NCBI GenBank assembly: GCA_036897485.1
Contig: JAYMTF010000969.1
Span: forward strand, 1-27,719
Length of the DNA stretch: 27,719 nucleotides
Direction of reading: 5' to 3'
DNA from: Pelargonium nanum
Lineage: Eukaryota; Streptophyta; Magnoliopsida; Geraniales; Geraniaceae
The notes under the pieces were generated by a model. It saw only the letters and a program-made list of their open reading frames with translations, did not search any database and was not told the origin of the DNA. Position 1 is the first letter of the stretch, and each line of letters starts with the position of its first letter. Position numbers and translations under genes: made by a program. Below, one piece after another: positions 1-11,645 of the stretch.

Positions 1-261
1 TGGCTATCTATAACTGTATTGTGTGTGGTTTCCAATGGGTAGATTATCTTTGTACCAAGTTGGGCATGATTAACATCTATGCTCCAACTTGAGGGGAGTG
101 TTATGATATTAGGAAATATGTATAATAGGAAAGTATAAATTAGGAAGTAATTCATGGAATTCCTTATTATTCCCTTCCTAGTTTAGATCCTTCTTTTTGT
201 ATATATATGTATATATTCTCTTCAATATGATATACAGAAATTATTCCCTCAGATTATTACA
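1..261 (+). mobile_element. 3' end of a Ty1/copia LTR retrotransposon, cut by the window edge
   Basis: A short stretch just before the LTR reads as the usual C-terminus of a plant copia polyprotein (KLGMINIYAPT then a stop, about 61-93). It is followed directly by a polypurine tract (GAGGGGAG) and the TG that opens the LTR. Only the tail of the internal region and the 3' LTR are in the window; the rest lies to the left. The element is on the strand opposite to the zinc-finger gene at 703-5371. If that gene continues leftward, the element would sit in one of its introns or just past its end. Age cannot be judged without the other LTR. Family assignment rests on the C-terminal motif and its position next to the polypurine tract. 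Confidence 0.75.
99..261 (+). repeat. 3' LTR of the copia element
   Basis: The repeat runs about 163 bp from TGTTATGATATTAG to ATTATTACA, so it has the TG...CA ends expected of an LTR. A polypurine tract lies immediately upstream. The length is short for a copia LTR but within the known range. It contains an AT-rich TATA-like stretch (about 199-216), consistent with an LTR promoter or polyadenylation region. The five bases after it (CTCAC) would be the target-site duplication, but the partner copy is outside the window. Confidence 0.7.
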
Positions 262-702
262 CTCACTGAATGCAAAATAAGTCACATTACTAATTAAAAA
301 GTTACAAAGACAAGACTACCAGGCCAGTGACGTTTGCCTATTGCAAACTTGTCAAAATATAGTTCCTGCTTGGACAAAGCTTTGTAATGGAATTCTGAAA
401 CAGCTTTGCAGGATTGATTTTTGCATTTTCTTGAATTAAGGCATAATTCCTAAACAAAGATTTGGAATAGAAATTTGGAATAATTGGTGTTATGGAACAT
501 AGAATATCCCTGAGCGAGCAAAACATGAGTCAAATAGTAAAAGTCAAGAAATTACAGCATATCAGAAATTTAAGCAAGTGGAAGTGCAGAATTGTATCAT
601 GGGGATAGCAGTGACAAAGGAGGAGCAACATATTTCACAACTTACAAACAACTTTCCGAACTTGACATAAGAAATTAATTATACATATGAGAGAAAATTC
701 AC
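262..702. other. Non-coding stretch, probably intron of the RING/PHD gene
   Basis: I see no convincing exon here. A minus-strand open frame at 338-526 can be entered from an acceptor-like CAG near 513, but its translation resembles nothing I know in this family. The RING/PHD protein family is far longer than the 425 residues decoded here, so this is best read as an intron leading to exons left of the window. Confidence 0.45.
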
Positions 703-3700
703 CTGCAATCTGTCTGCTTTCTCTTCATACCAATCATATTGACAGCATCTTTGCACACATCAAATTCCATATTGTCATCTGAAAACATCTCAACAATGTT
801 ATAACAGATTAATTTGTGCTAAGGCATCAAACTCAAAATCAAACCCGTGTTACAATTAACTAACAGGGAACCACGCCTCTAACTGTTTTCGGACTACTTT
901 CAACAATTTGCGTATCAATACCTTCTAAAGAACCATATATGAATAAATTTCTTTGGCCCAAGAACAGCCCAGGAAAAATGGGGAAATGCCTAAAAACAAT
1001 CCCACACCTTTGTCTTCTGGAGGATTTTGATTCTGCAGCATATCTTCATGCATTTGGTCGTTGGTTCCACCATTCAAGTTGTCAACTAGAAAAATATAGA
1101 AAGATTAGAAGTCAAATATGTTAAGCATATTAAAACTTCATCAGTCAGATACTGTAAATACGTATGTGAAAGGATACAAATAACAGACAGCAAATTACCA
1201 GATAGAAAAGAACCCACAGACAAACCAAGATGAAGACCAATACTGGATTCACTTTCACATGGTTCCTTTTTTATGCAGAATTCATTAAACAACTTTCTTG
1301 GAGAAACCTCAATATTATCACAGCTAACTGATTCTTTCCTTGCTTCATCAGGACACCCTGTCTTCAAATTACCAAGCTCCAAGGAAGGAGGAGGTAAACT
1401 AAGGGATGTGTCACATGATAAGGATAGTTGTAGTTCCCTTGCCTCCAAGGTAGATTGAATGCCTGTTCGATCCTTCAATGGGATTTCTTCATTGTAACCA
1501 TTGGCAACAGAACTTGACAGTGTTTCAGTTTTTAGGTGTTTATCAACTTCGAGGTTTGAAAGGAAGTCCTCACTTGGTTCTTCAGTGAATTGATTTCCTC
1601 CAACAACTGAGACAACCACTGCCGTTTCTCCAGCATCAGCAACAGATACCGAAACCTTTCCAGATAGAGCAGTCTGAAGCAGACGTTCATTTTTTACATT
1701 TTCCATACCATTCTGACTGTTTGAACTCTGCATCAAAACTATATCTGATTTTTCTGGCAATTTATCAGCTACACATCTACAGTAGAACAAAAAAAAAAAT
1801 ACTACTGTCAACATACTGAGAAGAAGAAACCAATGATTTCAGAAAATAGAGAAGTGCTCCTCCCCCACATCAAATATAACAAGCATCTTTGTGTTATGCA
1901 TGACATGCTGAATTGGAAGCACGAAAGTTACATAACAGGATCCAAACTTCAAGAGATCTTTAACTGGCAATACTAGATGGGCTCTATTTACCTTGGACAT
2001 AACCATGTACTCTCCGACGTGCATTCGGTATCAAACCCCACACAGAAAGCATGATACCTATCACCAAGCAGATAAAGAAACAATTAGGAAACAACTATTT
2101 CAGGTATCAACCGACCAACATCATTCAATTAGCATATTCAGGTGGGGAAAATAATAGGGAAGAAAACATATCACCCAAACAGCTATCTATTATGCATCCT
2201 GGCCTCCTGGGCACTAGACACGTCTTCTAGGTATGTGATTATGTTGGGTACAATGGATTCCCTTGAACCTCCATATCTACAAGCATGACAAACTACTAAC
2301 TTTGGATTGCAGGAACAGGAAATGTAAACAAGCATTAAACATTCCTAATCTCAATACCTCATGGATGCTGAGGAACCACCGAAACAATACATGAGATTAT
2401 GAGTGTCTAAGAGAAAGAAGCATAAGGAGTTTTGGTAGAGAGATGCCAATAACGTGAATGGCCAATTATAAGGACTTTTTTTTTTCAAAGTGCCTGGTAC
2501 CCTAAAAAATGTTTGAGTGTCAAAATCCATTTCTTACTAGTTCATCTGCCTCATGGAGGCACTTCAACTAACCCAAACCGAAACACACACACTTAGAACG
2601 AACGACAATCATTTCTTCCATGGCACTTGACATGAGTATACAAACCAAAACCTAGTTTTAACTATTCAAGACCCATAAAGTTCTCACTGATAACACACAA
2701 AAAGAAAAGGAGAGATAAAAATGCAAATTTTGGAATTTCCTTGAGCGAAAATTTTTTGCCACTGACAAGAAATTGGGTTCTCCTAGAAACACATAATTCT
2801 CACAATAATTTTGCAGAATTTACTTCATAAGATGTCGAATTCAAACCAATCACCATTAATTGTGCAAGGAAATTATTAACTTGCTTTCAACCTTCAGCTA
2901 AACACTTCATATGTCAAATAAAACGAAAAATTATTTGTTACCATATATCGCAAGAATCACAAGCGATTGATGTATCAAGATTGGAATCCTCCTCATTATT
3001 AGCTGGTCCATTTCGAATTTTGCAGCCATCTCCATCCAAGCAGATAACTGCCTGCAAAATGATAAGGCAAAAAAGCAACGACAAGTATTGGATTTTTATA
3101 AATACAGCTTTACAAACAGTAAACAGAATGAAAATGCATATTAAAAATACTTGGAGAACAGCATAGATTTCTGAAAAAGATTTTTTTTAAGTCCTGTGAT
3201 AAATTTTGTATAGACTAACACCTACTAGGATTATGGTGCACAAGCAATCCACATAAGCCTAGTATGATAAATCTTGATGGCAATATCAAAAGGTTTAAAC
3301 CGAAAACATGACACTTTCAAATAGCATGAAAATAATAAACTTCGCATATTAACCTTAACAATCATTTACTTGCTACATGAATTAAGAATTAGCATATAAA
3401 GTGGAGGTCTGAAAAGATTAACCTTAACAACTTGAGGGTAGTAAAGTTGCTAACTTTATGGACCTAAAAAAGATTATGTAAGTTAACTTAAAATCTTAAA
3501 AGATGCATGGGTGGAGAATAAGTACATTTTCATCAATGTAGTATGATGGAAAGGAGAGAGTGTTATTTTTCCCTTCAATACACCAATCATCATCTCTGCA
3601 CACATAAAAACATAGATGTCAATATCAAACAACATATAGATGTAAAAGAATGGGCCATGATTGTGTTGCACTAGAACCCAAACTCATAACTTTTATCCAA

Positions 3701-5371
3701 GTTATGATTCTATGCATTTTATACTTGTATCACTATCCTTGAAAGAGCTTGATAAGGATTCAAGATAACATATGATAAAAGTTAATTGGTCAAAATACCA
3801 ATGAATAAGTACAACAACAATCATGGTGCAGTGGAACAAATAATTAGTTGAAATTGGTGGTGCTATCAATAGAAGAACAGTTGTGACAGTACGCAATGCC
3901 CATGAGCTTTAGCATACAAAATATAGAGGATGATACATAGGTAACAGAAAAGGTACCTGGCAATCGAGTCCTCGTCAACTTTGTTGCTTCCAATAGTATC
4001 ATATACCTACATAGTAATATGAAACTTCACATGTTTTAATCACCAATTTTCACAGAACAGCTATCACCTTAAATTAGAGCCTGGAAGAAAAATTAGGATC
4101 TAAAAAAGATTTCAACACTAAGGTGACAAAAATGTATTTTCAAGGGCAGACAGAATAAAAATCAATGGTGATAATAGCATCAGAGCTTTAGTTTGTTCAT
4201 GTATATCAAATGCCAATAATAAAATAAGAAAATAAATAAGACTGCCTCAATAATCAAGTATCACTCACTGGAACACATGTGATCATCTGAAACTCATTCT
4301 GGCAAAGGGGGCATAGGTTTGTGATGGTAGCCCAATTGTCAATGCATACAAAACAGAACCTGAAACTCACATAGAAATGAATGTCACCAACTAAGATTTA
4401 TAATATATCTACAGAATTCTGGCATCAGCCTAAAAAAGATACACTTGTGGAAAATACATACCAGTGTTGGCAGCAATCCAGTACCCCCCGGTCAATGATA
4501 ATATCCATGCATATCCCACACCTTTCACCCTCAAAAGTAGAACCATCCTCCACCTAAAAAAAATTAGAAGGATGAGTAAATAAGATAAAGACAGATACCA
4601 TCAACTGAAACCCTTAATCTTAAGTTCTTAATCCCGTGTAACAGGATATCTGGTCAGCCACCACCTATTCAAAAAAATTCTTAATTGCTTCGTCGAAAAT
4701 ATATCATATAATGACACTTTACGCTCCATGCAGTATCAGGACAGTTCCAAGGGGGAAATGAAGAAAATGCTACAAAATGGTTTCCTTTCATGGGCATTGC
4801 TTGAATTAAGCACTTCTGTTTTGAAAAGATGAAGTATTTGGATGTTGAAATGACAGAGTAGAAATAATGTTGGAGAAATAAAGTCAGTTCATGTTCTTAA
4901 GTGAACAATTATTAATGAGCATGCGTACATACTACATGGGTTCCCTGGAGTTCAGGGAGGCTACCACTTATAATGACTTGCTCTTAGAAACCCAATAGAC
5001 AAATGCAGTTTGCACTTAATCACAAATTCCAAAGGCAACAAACCTAGCAAAATGCAATTCTCAATTTCTACAAGGAATAGCTAAGGAAACAAAACCTGAC
5101 TGAGCTCTCACACCTAGGAGCTAATAAAAAAATATCCTATAGAGTATGGGCCGAAGTGGCCATTCAGTTGATAGAACTATCCAATGGATCAAACCAAATT
5201 TACTCAATGAAAATTAGTGAAATTTACAAGAAACTGTTGATTTCTCTTGGATAAAAAAAAAACTTTAACCAAAATGAAAACAAAACATCAACAGCTGAAA
5301 CTTACATAACCATCATTAACTTCAAAAGTGTCTTCATCTGGTACGCCACTCGTAACCAAATCCACCTCCAT
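703..5371 (-). CDS. RING and PHD zinc-finger protein, At4g10930-like (3' part beyond left edge)
   Basis: Ten coding exons fit in phase: 5306-5371, 4462-4553, 4269-4359, 3957-4006, 3526-3595, 2942-3051, 1992-2057, 1199-1776, 1008-1085 and 703-778. They give 425 residues starting MEVDLVTSG. A C3HC4 RING finger uses C34, C37, C50, H52, C55, C58, C69 and C72. A PHD finger follows with C127, C133, C154, C157, H162, C165, C180 and C183; the last cysteine lies in the next exon. Exon 8 (about 193 residues) is acidic and serine-rich and of low complexity. The combination and sequence match the uncharacterised Arabidopsis protein At4g10930, which is about twice this length, so the C-terminal half should lie left of position 703. 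RING fingers often act as E3 ubiquitin ligases and PHD fingers often read histone tails, so a nuclear chromatin or ubiquitin role is possible but inferred only. The exons before 1199 are well supported; the last two are less certain. Several introns are long and AT-rich, with no inserted element that I recognise. Confidence 0.88.
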
Positions 5372-5422
5372 TGCCCCCGTTCAATGAACTAGCCTCCAGA
5401 TCAAAATCAGTACAAGAACAAT

Positions 5423-5442
5423 TATATATATATATATATATA
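5423..5442. repeat. (TA)n microsatellite
   Basis: About ten TA units lie in the presumed leader intron of the RING/PHD gene. The length is likely to vary between individuals. Confidence 0.9.
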
Positions 5443-5665
5443 ATTAAAATTTAAGAATCCTACAGAATATAATTACATTTTCAGCTCCGAATATGAGAAA
5501 CTGATTCCAATTTGGAAATATATAAATTGAAGATGGAAAACGAACTCATGAAATTTTATAAACAAAAGCATACAGATGGAAATAAAAAAGAGAGAGGAGG
5601 AATTACCTGGAATCAAGTATGAGAAACCACCATTAATTTGTGTTGATCTTCAAGGAGTGACGCCT

Positions 5666-5690
5666 AAGAAGAAGAAGAAGAAGAAGAAGA
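5666..5690. repeat. (GAA)n / (CTT)n microsatellite in the RING/PHD 5' leader
   Basis: About eight AGA units on the plus strand read as CTT repeats on the transcribed minus strand. CTT/CT-rich tracts are common in plant 5' leaders close to the transcription start, which fits its position here. Confidence 0.9.
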
Positions 5691-5842
5691 ACGGGGGTAT
5701 ATTGGCAATCGTGCTTGGGTTTACAATTTGCAGGTGAGAACGTTTTACGAGACGGGCCTTTTTGTTTTGGGCTACACTCCACAACTCTTCACACCATAGC
5801 AATAGCAGGCTCAAAACGACAGGTCGTCTGATGCTGCATTCT

Positions 5843-6077
5843 TTTTCTCATTCTCATATAAGTGTCATATTTTATTTTTGTTTTTATAAATTTAGTTATG
5901 CATCACTTATTATAGCGTCTTCGTAATGCTTTCAAAAAAAAATAATGTCTTCGTAATAAGTTATTTAATACGACACATATGTACATGAAAATAAATGAAG
6001 AAATATATAATGCTAACTAATTTTTAAAAAAGTATCAAACTTAAAATCATGGTACTTATTTGAAACGAGAAGGAGTA
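5843..6077. mobile_element. Decayed Stowaway-like MITE (Tc1/mariner type)
   Basis: The left end reads TTCTCATATAAGTGTCAT and the right end, reverse-complemented, reads ACTCCTTCTCGTTTCAAATAAGT. Both resemble the plant Stowaway terminal repeat (CTCCCTCCGTYTCA then ATAAGTGTCA). The right end is followed by TA, the target dinucleotide of this superfamily. The interior is about 230 bp, AT-rich and non-coding, and contains the TTTTAAGTTTGA-type stretch next to the terminal repeat that I associate with such elements. The ends are imperfect and the left TA is lost or shifted, so this is an old, immobile copy. A repeat-library comparison would settle the family. Confidence 0.55.
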
Positions 6078-7360
6078 TGTCTAAGAAAAAAATACAATAA
6101 GTATAAGTAACCACGTATATAGAATAGAACAATATACTTGTTAGAGGACGAAGAGTTCTTGTCTAAATGACAAACATTATGTTGTTGTTTTGAAGTTTTA
6201 GGAAAAATTCATCAGTGGATCTACAAATAATAACAAACATGTACTAAGAGCACGATGAATGTGTTGTTGATATGTGAGACGCTTAGTTGGATTGTGGAAC
6301 GGGATTGATAAAAGCATTTGGCCGAGTCTAATGCGCCTTAGGTGGTTTAAGCTCTACATGTTGGAAGAGAGGACATTAGTGTCATCAGTCTAATTAAGTG
6401 GGTTAGTACTAAGAAGTTTCAGATGGTGGAATCGATGCCTCTCCCGATAATGTTTGAGATTGCATTTATATTTCAAACATTGTTATTCAAGATTTGATTT
6501 GATTTGATTTTATATGATGCTTTTAGTTAATAATATTGAGTTTTTTTATTATTTTTTTTATTAAAAAACTTTATATCCTCTAACTTATTATAAGGATATC
6601 ATTGAAAATTAAATACTATTTTAGTATTTTATATACACCAAATTACTAAAATTAAATATTTCACACTATAAAAGCTATTTAAAATAATTTTAATGCTATT
6701 TATAAATATATATTTTTAATTAATAGATTATAAAAGATTATTTCCAAATAAGTATGGGATTATGATTCATTTGCCTTAAAAGGTCTCAACTTTTTTGGTA
6801 TGTTTTTAAATGAATTAAAATGATGGATAAAATGCATCAATTATCTTAAAGAACATTGAAGTCTATCTAAATCAAGAATTCCTCCTTGGTGTTAGAGAGC
6901 ACAAAGAAAGCCATCCTCTGAAGGGGACCAAGAACAATGCACAGACAAGGATCCCAAAAATATTACTATTAATTTTTATTATTTGTATTTTATATATCAG
7001 CCAATTATATTACATAGTGAGTCAAATGAGAGATAAGCAACAAAAGACATTGCTCAATGGTACAGCTCATGGAATAACTATTATCTGTTTGTCATGGATT
7101 CTACTTCCAATTTGTCTGACATTTTTAATATATAAAAAAATCATTCATTATTATAATGGGTTTATTCCAGTTTCAAGATTCATATATTATATATAACTAT
7201 TGAATTCTTGATCCAATTGGTTGATCATATGGTAGTCCATCAGTACCTGATTATTTCCTAAAATGTCATTAAAAAATGAGCAGTGCATATGGGAATTAAT
7301 TGGTATGCAAGATGAGTAGTTTTGAAAGCAATATTTTGATTTAGAAGCTGACTTGCAAGG
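6078..7360. other. Intergenic region upstream of CBL8, nothing recognised
   Basis: This spacer separates the divergent RING/PHD and CBL8 genes. It is strongly AT-rich, especially 6480-6770, and I find no exon, tRNA or clear transposon end. The part at about 6240-6440 is less AT-rich than its surroundings and may be an old transposon remnant, but I cannot place it. The last few hundred bases should hold the CBL8 promoter. Confidence 0.4.
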
Positions 7361-7361
7361 A

Positions 7362-7369
7362 TATATAAA
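7362..7369 (+). promoter_or_regulatory. Putative TATA box of the CBL8 gene
   Basis: TATATAAA lies about 100 bases before a strong donor site (GAG then GTAAAT at 7469) that could end a non-coding first exon of CBL8. Transcription would be expected to start near 7390-7400. The assignment is inferred from spacing only. Confidence 0.45.
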
Positions 7370-7394
7370 TACAACACAACTATGGAAGAAGAAG

Positions 7395-8373
7395 AAGAAA
7401 CAGAAGTTGTAGAAGTGAATGACATCAAAAAATTCTCAACAACCAAACCATCCAGACCCAGAACTGAGGTAAATCTCAATTCTCATCATCTCAGGATCTA
7501 TCTCTCTTTTGGGTTTACTTTTTCTTCATTTTCTGGCCAAATAATTATTTTCTGTGTTAGTGTTTTCTTCAAATGAACAGAAATAAAAATTGAAACTTTT
7601 GAATGCAAATCTGCTTGATTTCATGAGTATGGAGGTCAGGAGGGAAATGGATCAGATTGGGAAACCATACACTGATTCTTGCAGGCTGACTTGATTTGTA
7701 TTTTTTTTTTTAAATTGGGGGACCAGTTGTTGCTTGCATGAATAAGTTTGCCTTTTTTTTTTGCTCTCTCCCCATTGGAAAGAGACTGTAAAATAAAGGA
7801 AGATTTTGGCATTTTTCTTGTGTAATTGGGTCCTACAAGGCTACAACAATTGTAGTTGCAGAGCATATACATTATCAAGCAGGACTTGGCAAGGGGTGCT
7901 CATTTAACTGTTAAACCAGTTGACTTCTGTGATATTTTAATTAGTTTCATTTTTTTGGATAATCACTTTTTTTCCTCATTGAGGTGCATTGGTTGTTCAG
8001 TTCAATTTGTTTTCAAATGCATTTTCTCCTTTGATGTCTGTGTTTCAACCGCCGAATCTCTTGTGAGTTGTGACTAATTATTGATCCTTGTAGATCTAGT
8101 AGGTTTTGTACAGCCAGCAAATCATTTAGAAATCAAGATTTACTAAATTCATTTGCTAGTTTCTTGGGTAAAAACAATGAATAATGGCATTTTACCCAAT
8201 AGATGTTTAGTTGAGAAGCTCCCTTGTGTATGGGAAAATTTCAGATTAAGATTTGAAAAACTAGGAAATGATCTTGCAAAAACATTCATTCTAATGGATA
8301 TGTCAGCAGGTTCATACGTGTAATAACATCAGTTGCATAAACAACCTTGCTACGGTAATCTTTTATTTCAGTC
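7395..8373 (+). other. Probable CBL8 5' leader: untranslated exon plus about 0.9-kb leader intron
   Basis: The start codon of CBL8 lies only three bases after a good acceptor (TTTTATTTCAG ending at 8371), so the leader must be spliced. The best upstream donor is at 7469-7470, giving a leader intron of about 900 bp. The ATG at 7382 would lie at or before the predicted transcription start, and its frame hits a stop when spliced to 8372. An ATG at 7419 would read across the junction and overlap the CBL8 start in another frame, so it might act as an upstream ORF if this leader is correct. Confidence 0.45.
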
Positions 8374-10169
8374 ATGAGTGCTTTGACGAGATGCTTTCGC
8401 GGACATGCTAAAAAGAAACCTGGGTATGAAGAACCTACCATTCTAGCTTCTGAAACTCCTTGTAAGTTAAAATTTTGAGTTTTGGCCTAACTAGTTTGTG
8501 TTTATGAACTCCATGTGGTGGTATAATTAGTTGCATAAGCACTTGGCAGAAATGCTACTACTTTGACTGAATGAGTGTGTTTTTCTGCTGAAACTTTACA
8601 TTTTATTTCAAGTTGCATTATATGGATGAAACTAGTGTTCATCATATGTCAGAATCTGAAAAGGAAATTGTACTTTTTGACAGTTACTGTGAATGAAGTT
8701 GAGGCTTTGTATGATCTATTTAAGAAACTAAGCAGTTCCATAATTGATGATGGTCTTATCCACAAGGTATTTGCATAGTTTTGACTGTTTGATCTCTTTT
8801 GAAGTACTTTTGTCTTGGACACTAGCAGCTAAGTTATTTTGTTATTTTACGACCAGGAAGAGTTCCAGCTTGCACTTTTTCAAAACAGCAAAAAGCAGAA
8901 TCTCTTTGCAGACAGGGTGCGTATCGTTTGCATTATTTGCTCCTGTTGTGAACTCATATAGTATTCTGAAAATAGAAAGCAATTCTTCTCCCCAATCTTT
9001 TTGTTCACCGTCATTTCCATGCATGGCCTTGTTCTGATCTTTGTGTACACCAATAAGGCAATAACCAGCAAACTAAATCGCGAAAAAATTAATTCATGTA
9101 TCTCATCTGCCTCTTATAGCAGGTATTTGATTTGTTTGATGTTAAGCGCAATGGAGTTATTGAGTTTGGGGAGTTTGTTCGATCAATCAGTGTCTTCCAC
9201 CCAAATGCTTCTCAAGAAGACAAAATTGCATGTATGGTATAGTATGTTATAGTAAGAGTAACCATACTTTTATCTTCATAACCTAGTACTTTTGTTCACG
9301 GATGATGTCCATTTCTCCAATCCATATGCAGTTATGAACACTTAGTTAAAGAGTAATTTTTCTTGCAGTCGCATTCAGATTGTATGATCTCCGGCAGACT
9401 GGCTTCATTGAACAGGAGGAGGTGAATACCTAGCTACGAGTCTTGTCCTCACTTTTCAGTTTTATAGTAACTATTGTTTCACCTAAATACAGCTTAGTTC
9501 GTGTTGAGGTCAATGATTAAAAGTATCCTTCATAAGCATTACATGTGCGAAGTTTTCATCCACGACATTCTTCATCATGTGCAAGTTGCCTTTTGTTGCA
9601 TATAATATATAATCTGTGGTTTTAACCATTACTAATAGGTTACATGTAATGTAATTGTTCGCATATCTGATTTTTTCAACCTTTGAAGTTGAAGGAGATG
9701 GTTTTGGCTCTTCTTGGCGAATCAGACCTAACACTTTCTGAGGATGTTGTTCAATCAATTGTGGACAAGGTATCAATTATTGTACACTTAGAGAACTGTT
9801 ATAATTTACTGGCACCATCATCTAGATAATTCATTTGTGACCTACATCTACAGACATTTGCAGAGGCAGATTCTAAAGGAGATGGGAAAATTGACCGAGA
9901 AGAGTGGAAAGAGTTTGTTGCAAAGAATCCATCCATTTTAAAGAACATGACTCTCCCATATTTAAAGTGGGTTCTTAATTTCTCTAAATTGCAACACAAG
10001 TTTGATTTACCAGTTTATTAGTTTCATTGAACGGATTGTTCATATGACGAACAATGCTAAGTTATAATCTATTGCTAACTTTTGTAAGTTCGGGTTCTTA
10101 TTTGCTATCTTCAGGGACATAACAATAGCATTTCCAAGCTTTATGCTGAACACTGAAGTCCAAGATTAG
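8374..10169 (+). CDS. CBL8: Calcineurin B-like calcium sensor, CBL8 type
   Basis: Eight exons join in phase: 8374-8461, 8684-8766, 8857-8916, 9123-9231, 9369-9421, 9689-9769, 9854-9966 and 10115-10169. They encode 213 residues, the usual CBL length. There are four EF-hands. The first has the variant 14-residue loop typical of CBLs (about 46-59); the others have loops at 83-94, 120-131 and 164-175, the last one canonical (D164, D168, D172, E175). The C-terminal FPSF motif (202-205) carries the serine that CIPK kinases phosphorylate in this family. CBLs bind calcium and recruit CIPK kinases through their NAF motif to regulate ion transporters. The N-terminus ([10 protein letters not shown], then a KKKPGYE stretch) matches Arabidopsis CBL8 better than CBL1, CBL4 or CBL10. 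There is no Gly2, so no N-myristoylation signal; Cys7 beside basic residues could be S-acylated, but that is inference. CBL4 is the closest alternative name. Confidence 0.94.
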
Positions 10170-11300
10170 ATATATTTGGCAACAGCATGCCAGATGATGA
10201 TTATCAAGTTTTGTTTTGAGATGCTGAACACCATGGAGACCACATAGAGAACAAAGAGGTGCCCCAAAGCATTGACCACAAATGACATAAGGCTACAATT
10301 ATACATTTTGCAATTTTTGAAACAAACTTTTGATTTTGATTTCATGGTAATTATAATTGTATATGCAGTTGTAGATTGAGAGTGCTTTGCCAGTTTGTGC
10401 TAGTAATGATTTTTAATGAGTGGAATGAAGCATTTTCATACAATAATTGGAGCATTTGTCATTGGTATACTCATTACTGATTATTTCCATGTGTTCTTGT
10501 ATAATATGGAATTCCCAATCTCTAATTTAATGAATATATGACATTTTGATACCTATCATACAATTTTATTCCTATTATAACATGGTTAGCTTGTTTTTAC
10601 CTTTTATCTTGAAATTTATATGTAATAATGTATAGCATTCATAGGGTCGTATGACGCCATATATACTACTTGTCATTTGCGTGCTATGCAAGTTTTAATA
10701 AACGCTATCATCTAATAAGCTAGTGTCTTAGTTGTTGCGCTTGCTGATAAAAAAAACAAACAACAAACATCGTAACAAGCTAGTGTCATTCTCACAACTC
10801 TAGAACGATATACTTAATGAGCAAAATAGTTTTCTTGAATATCCGAACTTTGAGTCTAAAATAATGAAATAATCTCGAAACAAATAAGATTTGCACTAAA
10901 AAATTCAATTTTTAAGTTGTTAGACTTATAAAACGTTTACGTATATATAATGACTATAATAGAGAGATCAACAGAGGCAAAAAATCTACTCATACAAAAT
11001 AAATTAAGTACATTTTTCTTATAGAAAGTTTAAGGATTTTCTTTTTAATTTATTAAAATGTATTACTAAAAAATTTGAAAAAAGAAAACATAGCAGAAAA
11101 AACAGTGAGGCTACAAAAATACAGCAACGGCTACAAATCCGTTTTCTTATTCTATTTCCACTCCGGACGAAAACTTCACCAGTACAGAAAATTTCGTCGA
11201 AAAAAGTTGCAACTTTGAACCCGACATCGCCGATTCCGGAGAATTGTGAAAATCGGCTGAGCTGATCGGGAAAAAGTCGCCACCTCTGCGAACCTTCCAT
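10170..11300. other. CBL8 3' region and PI4K gamma upstream region
   Basis: The first few hundred bases are presumably the CBL8 3' untranslated region; no single clear polyadenylation signal stands out. The rest is AT-rich spacer. A TATA-like run (TATATATAA) at 10942-10950 could serve the PI4K gamma gene, but a start closer to its leader exon near 11200-11347 is equally possible. I see no gene or transposon here. Confidence 0.4.
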
Positions 11301-11347
11301 TTAAGCTTTCAATCTCTGCATTCTTGTTTGGTTCTTTCCTTCTGCAG

Positions 11348-11636
11348 GTAAAGAATCCACCTTCCTCGCATTCCCTCTTGTCGAGCTTTTCGTCAATCTT
11401 ATACTGTGACATGGGACTGTGCTGAGACTCACAAGAACTCAAGTGCTGTCTAGGGTTTTCCAAAATTAATTCCCATTTCTCTGATCTTCTGGGTTTTTGT
11501 TTTTCCCTCTATCGTTGCACATAATTTCATATTCGGGTCTGGTTAAAATTAGAGATTTGTTGGTGAGTTCTACCGAAAATTGAGAGGTTTTTTGTTTTTA
11601 AATCCAACCCTGCTTTTTTTTTTTTAAAGATCTCAG
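11348..11636 (+). other. Leader intron of the PI4K gamma gene
   Basis: A leader exon ends TTCTGCAG followed by GTAAAG (donor 11348). The acceptor is either AAAG at 11629 after a long T-run or TCTCAG at 11636, about 10-16 bases before the start codon. The roughly 285-bp intron is T-rich. Leader introns just upstream of the ATG are common in plant signalling genes and can raise expression; nothing here proves that. Confidence 0.6.
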
Positions 11637-11645
11637 CTCGAGAAA

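Larger units (their letters stand above)
5388..5700 (-). promoter_or_regulatory. 5' leader of the RING/PHD gene with a probable leader intron
   Basis: On the minus strand an exon-like stretch upstream of the start ends in CCAG followed by GTAATT (donor at 5606-5605). An acceptor (CTAG) lies at 5390-5389, 17 bases before the start codon. This implies a leader intron of about 217 bp containing a TA microsatellite. The leader exon begins within or near a CTT repeat on this strand. The transcription start is not visible; there is no clear TATA box. Confidence 0.5.

Noticed and set aside
338-526. Minus-strand open frame as an eleventh exon of the RING/PHD gene
   Set aside because: An acceptor-like CAG and a compatible phase exist, but the translation does not resemble the family and ends in a stop well before the expected protein length.
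7382-7576. Plus-strand open frame beginning with an acidic Glu run upstream of CBL8
   Set aside because: It reads through a strong donor site at 7469, and its ATG lies at or before the start predicted by the TATA box. It is better explained as the CBL8 leader exon plus intron.
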